Part shown: in pieces, positions 60,728-64,000 of the stretch
Numbering within the stretch: the first letter of the stretch is position 1
How the letters are laid out: each line of letters starts with the position of its first letter
Assembly: GCA_045222295.1 (NCBI GenBank)
Contig: JBGUXP010000006.1
Location: 1 to 64,000 of the forward strand
Length of the DNA: 64,000 bases
Source: Colimorpha sp045222295
GTDB taxonomy: Bacteria > Bacteroidota > Bacteroidia > Bacteroidales > P3
Reading direction: 5' to 3'
Program-made: the position numbers and the translations under genes
Notes under the pieces: generated by a model
Databases searched by the model: none
What the model was told of the DNA's origin: nothing
Seen by the model: the letters and a program-made list of their open reading frames with translations, nothing else

Positions 60728-62710
60728 ATGAAACAAGCATCCCTCCTGCTACTGACCATTGTCTCCGCGATTCTGCCACGGGGTATCTACGCACAAAACA
60801 GCCCCCACGAACAGCATATTGACAGTTTATGGCAGTCAGGCCTGTATGAAGAGGCCTACCAATACGCCAAACACCGTTGGCAAAGCCTGCCAACAGACAA
60901 GAGCCAGGAATTCAAAGATGCCACGGCCGAATATTACGGTACAACTTATCTGCTTGAGATGTTCTACCGGTTTCAGGAGAACTTCGCGGAGGCGTTGAAA
61001 CTCAACGAGGAGATGCTCGACTTGATGGAACCGGAAACCGACTATTATGCCATCCGCAACAAGATTGTCTGCTATTCGGGAATGGGACAATACGCCGAAG
61101 CCGCCAAAAACAGAGCCCTGCTTTACAAAGCCCATAAGAAGGACAAATTACCCTGCGAGAATGAGCTTTGCCACTATTACAATTTCGACTTCTTCAAGGT
61201 GGACACCCTCAATGTCTGGGGATACGAATGGTACGACGAGTTGCCAAAGGACCGCTTCTCCACCAGTTTTACCAAAGTCGTCTATTATGTTTACAGCACC
61301 CATCCTGACGGCAGCGACAAAGACCAGCTTTACCGTCTGCATCTGATTATGTTCCACGGGACAGACATGCCCTTCGACTACATCATGGAGAAATGCATCT
61401 CAACGGAGAAAGGCGAATGGCAAGGCTCCATGTACGAATACACCTACAAGGAAAACATCGACTACGAGAAGCTGCACAACGACGTGAAAGAAATCGTCAA
61501 GGGAAACAAGAAAACCGACACTCAACGTGTTAGCCGTTATAAAAACATCGAGAGCGGCTATCCTGATTCTACCGGCGCTCCTGCAGGGGCCGTTTCGGCA
61601 CGACAGAAAACAGAATATGTCGACGAGAAGCCATATAAAGAGTTCAATCTATTTTACGGAAAATATAAACAATTGGACATCTCGCTGAAGGGGGCTGTCA
61701 AGTCGGTCGTGGAAACCAATATTTTGAAACAGGGAAACACCTCCGAGTATTCTCCTGTCAACCAACGAACCTGGATATTTTCCCCAACAGGACTGATGTC
61801 CCGTTTCATGGTCACCACCCCTCCTTTGACAGATGTCCATGGACACGATTCCACAGACACAATAGCCTTTTATGTATTTGATTTCGATGGCCGTATGCGC
61901 CAAGCCATCGAAGAAGACTACAATAGCGAGAACACTTTCGAATATGACGAGCATGGGCATCTGACAAAAGTGTCGACCCATTATTGGGACAACAAACTTT
62001 TTTTGGAGAAAGAAATCACTCTCAATGACATGGGGAAACCCGTGCGAGTGGAAGAACGAAGGAACGGCAAACAGCTTACCGTGGAGACCTATTGCTACGA
62101 CGAGAGAGGCAACAAAGTGGCGCATCTGTCGGACAAAAGGGATGATGCTTTTGTGTATGACGACCGGGACAACTTGATTTTCGAGGGTAGCTGTAACAGT
62201 TACAAAAACTGCAACTGCAAGGGTTTCAAAGCAAACCAAGGATATGAATATGACGACCAACATCATATGATCCGCAAATATTCCATCGGCGACTGGCACC
62301 CCAGTGGATGGGACTATTATTACCAATACGACAGCGCCGGAAGGGAAATCGAATACAAACACTATGATGTCCGCGGCACAGAGAAAACCTTCGACCGCCA
62401 CATCCAAACCACCTACGATACCGTCGGCAGAATAGTGAAAAAGGAGGCCTTGCTAGGAAACTATCGTCTCAACGATGCCCTATTCCACTACAGCATGGTC
62501 GTCATGGAAGAATGTGCTTATGACAAACAGGGCAATCTGGTGGAACATGTCGCTTACCAACAGAAGGACCAACCGTACAAGATTGTCCGTTACCAATATG
62601 ACTACGACATCCACGGGAACTGGGTGAAACGAGTGCGCTCCGAAGGACCCGATGAACAATCTCTGGTTGTCACGGAAATCGAAGAACGCCAGATTGAATA
62701 TTACGAATAA
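60728..62710 (+). CDS. Secreted protein with TPR-like and YD-repeat-like regions, 660 aa
   Basis: A signal peptide ends at GIYAQ (residue about 23). Residues about 30-135 are helical and TPR-like (LYEEAYQYAKHRWQSLP, FAEALKLNEEMLDLM, GQYAEAAKNRALLYKAH). Residues about 395-660 carry about eight YD-type units: YDEHGHLTKV, YDERGNKVAHL, YDDRDNLIFEG, YDDQHHMIRK, YDSAGREIEYK, YDTVGRIVKK, YDKQGNLVEHV, YDIHGNWVKRV. These resemble RHS/YD repeats but are few and lack an RHS core or toxin tip. A short Cys-rich element (NSYKNCNCKG) interrupts them. It is a single gene with no partners. Function is unknown; carbohydrate or envelope binding is only a guess. Confidence 0.78.
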   Translation: MKQASLLLLTIVSAILPRGIYAQNSPHEQHIDSLWQSGLYEEAYQYAKHRWQSLPTDKSQEFKDATAEYYGTTYLLEMFYRFQENFAEALKLNEEMLDLMEPETDYYAIRNKIVCYSGMGQYAEAAKNRALLYKAHKKDKLPCENELCHYYNFDFFKVDTLNVWGYEWYDELPKDRFSTSFTKVVYYVYSTHPDGSDKDQLYRLHLIMFHGTDMPFDYIMEKCISTEKGEWQGSMYEYTYKENIDYEKLHNDVKEIVKGNKKTDTQRVSRYKNIESGYPDSTGAPAGAVSARQKTEYVDEKPYKEFNLFYGKYKQLDISLKGAVKSVVETNILKQGNTSEYSPVNQRTWIFSPTGLMSRFMVTTPPLTDVHGHDSTDTIAFYVFDFDGRMRQAIEEDYNSENTFEYDEHGHLTKVSTHYWDNKLFLEKEITLNDMGKPVRVEERRNGKQLTVETYCYDERGNKVAHLSDKRDDAFVYDDRDNLIFEGSCNSYKNCNCKGFKANQGYEYDDQHHMIRKYSIGDWHPSGWDYYYQYDSAGREIEYKHYDVRGTEKTFDRHIQTTYDTVGRIVKKEALLGNYRLNDALFHYSMVVMEECAYDKQGNLVEHVAYQQKDQPYKIVRYQYDYDIHGNWVKRVRSEGPDEQSLVVTEIEERQIEYYE

Positions 62711-62848
62711 GTTAACGTGAAGATAACACTACGCCAATTAACTCAAACTTTTTTTGGCCATCTCAATAATAAATTGTTTCTTTGCACCTTCTTAGTCATT
62801 TCATAATGAAAAAATCATGTATAAGAACTTATTTTTCAATTTAATACA

Positions 62849-62904
62849 ATGCTGTTCTTATGTTGTTCTTTAGATTTATTCATAAGAACAACATAAGAAC
62901 AGCA
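62849..62904. repeat. 22-bp perfect inverted repeat upstream of unknown gene
   Basis: The left arm (62849-62870, ATGCTGTTCTTATGTTGTTC then tt) and its exact complement (62883-62904) are separated by 12 nt. No U-run follows, so an intrinsic terminator is unlikely. The related word ataagaac also occurs at 62821-62828. The rest of the gap 62711-63001 is AT-rich, with a possible TAGCTTTG -7 element at 62926-62933. Confidence 0.85.
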
Positions 62905-63001
62905 TATAAACAAACTGAAAATGAGTAGCTTTGGTGGAGCTTAAGTGGGGCTTTGCGTAAAACACATATTATCAATAACCAATAAAGAAAGGAGAATTTA
63001 T

Positions 63002-63721
63002 ATGGCAAGACGAAAAATGACCGGGCTGATGGTGAACGGCAGCGTGAGGACTGCAGGGGTGACATTCTACACCAAGCAGGGAAAGACCATCATCCGCACC
63101 TCGCGTAGCTTGCAGCCCAAGCGGCGCACGCGGGCACAGTTCGACGTGCGGATGCGAACCAAGCACACCGTAGCCCTCTGGCAGATGATGAAGATGGCGA
63201 ATGCCACCAGATTTCATGGCGGCAACAGTGCCTATGCACGCTTTGCGTCGCTGGCATTCAGACTCCCAGTGGTGTATATCCCCTGTCGCGGTCCCCTCGA
63301 CGGGGCATCGCTGCTGTTGCCCGACCTTCCGGTGAGCGATGGCACTCTGACACCAATAAAACAGCAACTTGGTGAGCACAACGGCACCGCAGCCTTGCTC
63401 ACCAATCTGAAACCCAGCGACCTGCAGCATGGCGAAGAGTTGTGGCTCTACACCGCGGAACAGCGTATAGAGAGCCGTACACCGCGGGTGAGGTTTAAAG
63501 TCCGTGTGGTTCCTCAAAACGAATTCACCATCGTGGAGGGGTGCCAGGCTTTGGTGGACGAAAGCTTTGCCGACGAGCAGAAAGGCTGGGCACTGGTGCG
63601 TGTCTACAGAGATCGCTGCTCGTCGCAGTCGGTGGTCACACACTGCACTTACTATCAGCAGTTTACCACCGAAGAGGCATTGCAGGAAGCCGCCAGGAGC
63701 TATGGCGGACTGACGGAGTAA
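63002..63721 (+). CDS. Protein of unknown function, 239 aa
   Basis: No signal peptide or membrane segment is visible. The N-terminus (MARRKMTGLMVNGSVRTAG) is basic, then comes VTFYTKQGKTIIRTSRSLQPKRRTRAQFDVRMRTKHTVALWQ. A C-terminal beta-rich part follows, with LPDLPVSDGTLTPIKQQLGE and WALVRVYRDRCSSQSVVTHCTYYQQFTTEEALQEAA. It looks like one member of a Bacteroidota-restricted family; I do not recognise a named domain. An AAAGGAG Shine-Dalgarno-like sequence about 8 nt before the ATG at 63002 is unusual in this phylum. It precedes smpB by 49 nt. Confidence 0.75.
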   Translation: MARRKMTGLMVNGSVRTAGVTFYTKQGKTIIRTSRSLQPKRRTRAQFDVRMRTKHTVALWQMMKMANATRFHGGNSAYARFASLAFRLPVVYIPCRGPLDGASLLLPDLPVSDGTLTPIKQQLGEHNGTAALLTNLKPSDLQHGEELWLYTAEQRIESRTPRVRFKVRVVPQNEFTIVEGCQALVDESFADEQKGWALVRVYRDRCSSQSVVTHCTYYQQFTTEEALQEAARSYGGLTE

Positions 63722-63770
63722 AAGTTCTCCCACAATACAATAATTCGCGACAAGAGACGTTGTAAAGGAC

Positions 63771-64000
63771 ATGGAAGAAAAGAATATCATCGAGATAAAG
63801 AACAAACGGGCGGTATACGAGTACTTCTTGATGGACGAGTATACCGCGGGCTTGGTGCTGATGGGCAGCGAGATCAAGAGCATCCGCGAGGGCAAGGCCA
63901 ACCTCAACGATGCCTGGTGCACCTTCGTCGGCAACGAGCTGTTTGTAAGAGACATGCATATCTCGGAATACAAGTTCGGCTCCTATTGGGGCCATACCGC
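63771..64000 (+). CDS. smpB: SsrA-binding protein SmpB (partial, 3' end beyond window)
   Basis: The first 76 codons of SmpB, the tmRNA-binding protein of trans-translation. The sequence has the usual start (NIIEIKNKRAVYEYFLMDEYTAGLVLMGSEIKSIREGKANLNDAW), the FVGNELFVRDMHISEYKFGSYWGH segment and the RNA-binding beta-barrel pattern. The window ends before the C-terminal helix. Confidence 0.96.
   Translation, partial: MEEKNIIEIKNKRAVYEYFLMDEYTAGLVLMGSEIKSIREGKANLNDAWCTFVGNELFVRDMHISEYKFGSYWGHT

Noticed and set aside
62849..62904. Invertible promoter element
   Set aside because: The DNA between the arms is only 12 nt, too short to carry a promoter, and no invertase gene is adjacent; the xer gene is far away and looks like a housekeeping type.

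Overview
The window reads as a chromosome segment of a Bacteroidales bacterium (phylum Bacteroidota), probably an animal-gut, protein-fermenting lineage. Evidence: two very large secreted proteins end in type IX secretion (T9SS) type A C-terminal sorting domains; many genes have a TAnnTTTG -7 box, several with a TTTG/TTG -33 box about 19-20 nt upstream; there is a DUF5606 gene; and gene neighbours such as dxr-rseP and xer-hpf are typical of the group. Tryptophanase and part of a lysine-fermentation module point to amino-acid fermentation.

Layout. 1-10253 (minus): two tandem genes for giant exported proteins built of Gly-Gly-Gly turn repeats; the second runs off the left edge. 10265-10979 (minus): a HEPN/MNT pair just upstream of them. 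11330-12915 (plus): tryptophanase with a possible leader ORF, bracketed by dispersed repeats. 13363-14845 (minus): small lipoprotein, XerC/D-type recombinase and HPF. 14991-22471 (plus): phosphoglucomutase, recR, GH3 hexosaminidase lipoprotein, recA, RelA/SpoT and mazG. 22729-29418 (plus): a 2229-residue T9SS adhesin-like protein. 29515-30705 (minus): 3-aminobutyryl-CoA ammonia-lyase with a histone-H1-like tail, and a CoA-transferase alpha subunit. 30847-33148 (plus): secreted protein, GtrA-like protein and aspartate aminotransferase. 33225-56486: a long minus-strand block with a membrane protein, an Ser/Arg-rich secreted protein, metG, a lipoprotein, DUF5606, a GlcNAc-kinase-like protein, pyrD/pyrK, an envelope cluster (lptF/G, rseP, dxr, M23 peptidase, ppiD), cdd and a 2144-residue T9SS protein. 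56948-64000: Y-family polymerase with YolD, dus, an SDR, a YD-repeat-like secreted protein, an unknown protein and the start of smpB.

The most interesting system is at 50052-56833. A cobalamin riboswitch on the minus strand precedes the 2144-residue T9SS protein. That protein carries three copies of an uncharacterised domain with an FWxGxGSN-type start, mixed with fibronectin III and cleaved-adhesin-like domains. I infer a B12-repressed surface protein, possibly a corrinoid-capture factor. A second theme is DNA-level: dispersed palindromic repeats and short tandem micro-repeats sit in many intergenic gaps and also in frame inside genes (pyrK, pgm, the GlcNAc-kinase-like gene, the GH3 gene and the leaders of the giant proteins).

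All calls come from reading sequence motifs; no database search was run. No tRNA, rRNA, CRISPR array or intact insertion sequence was seen.
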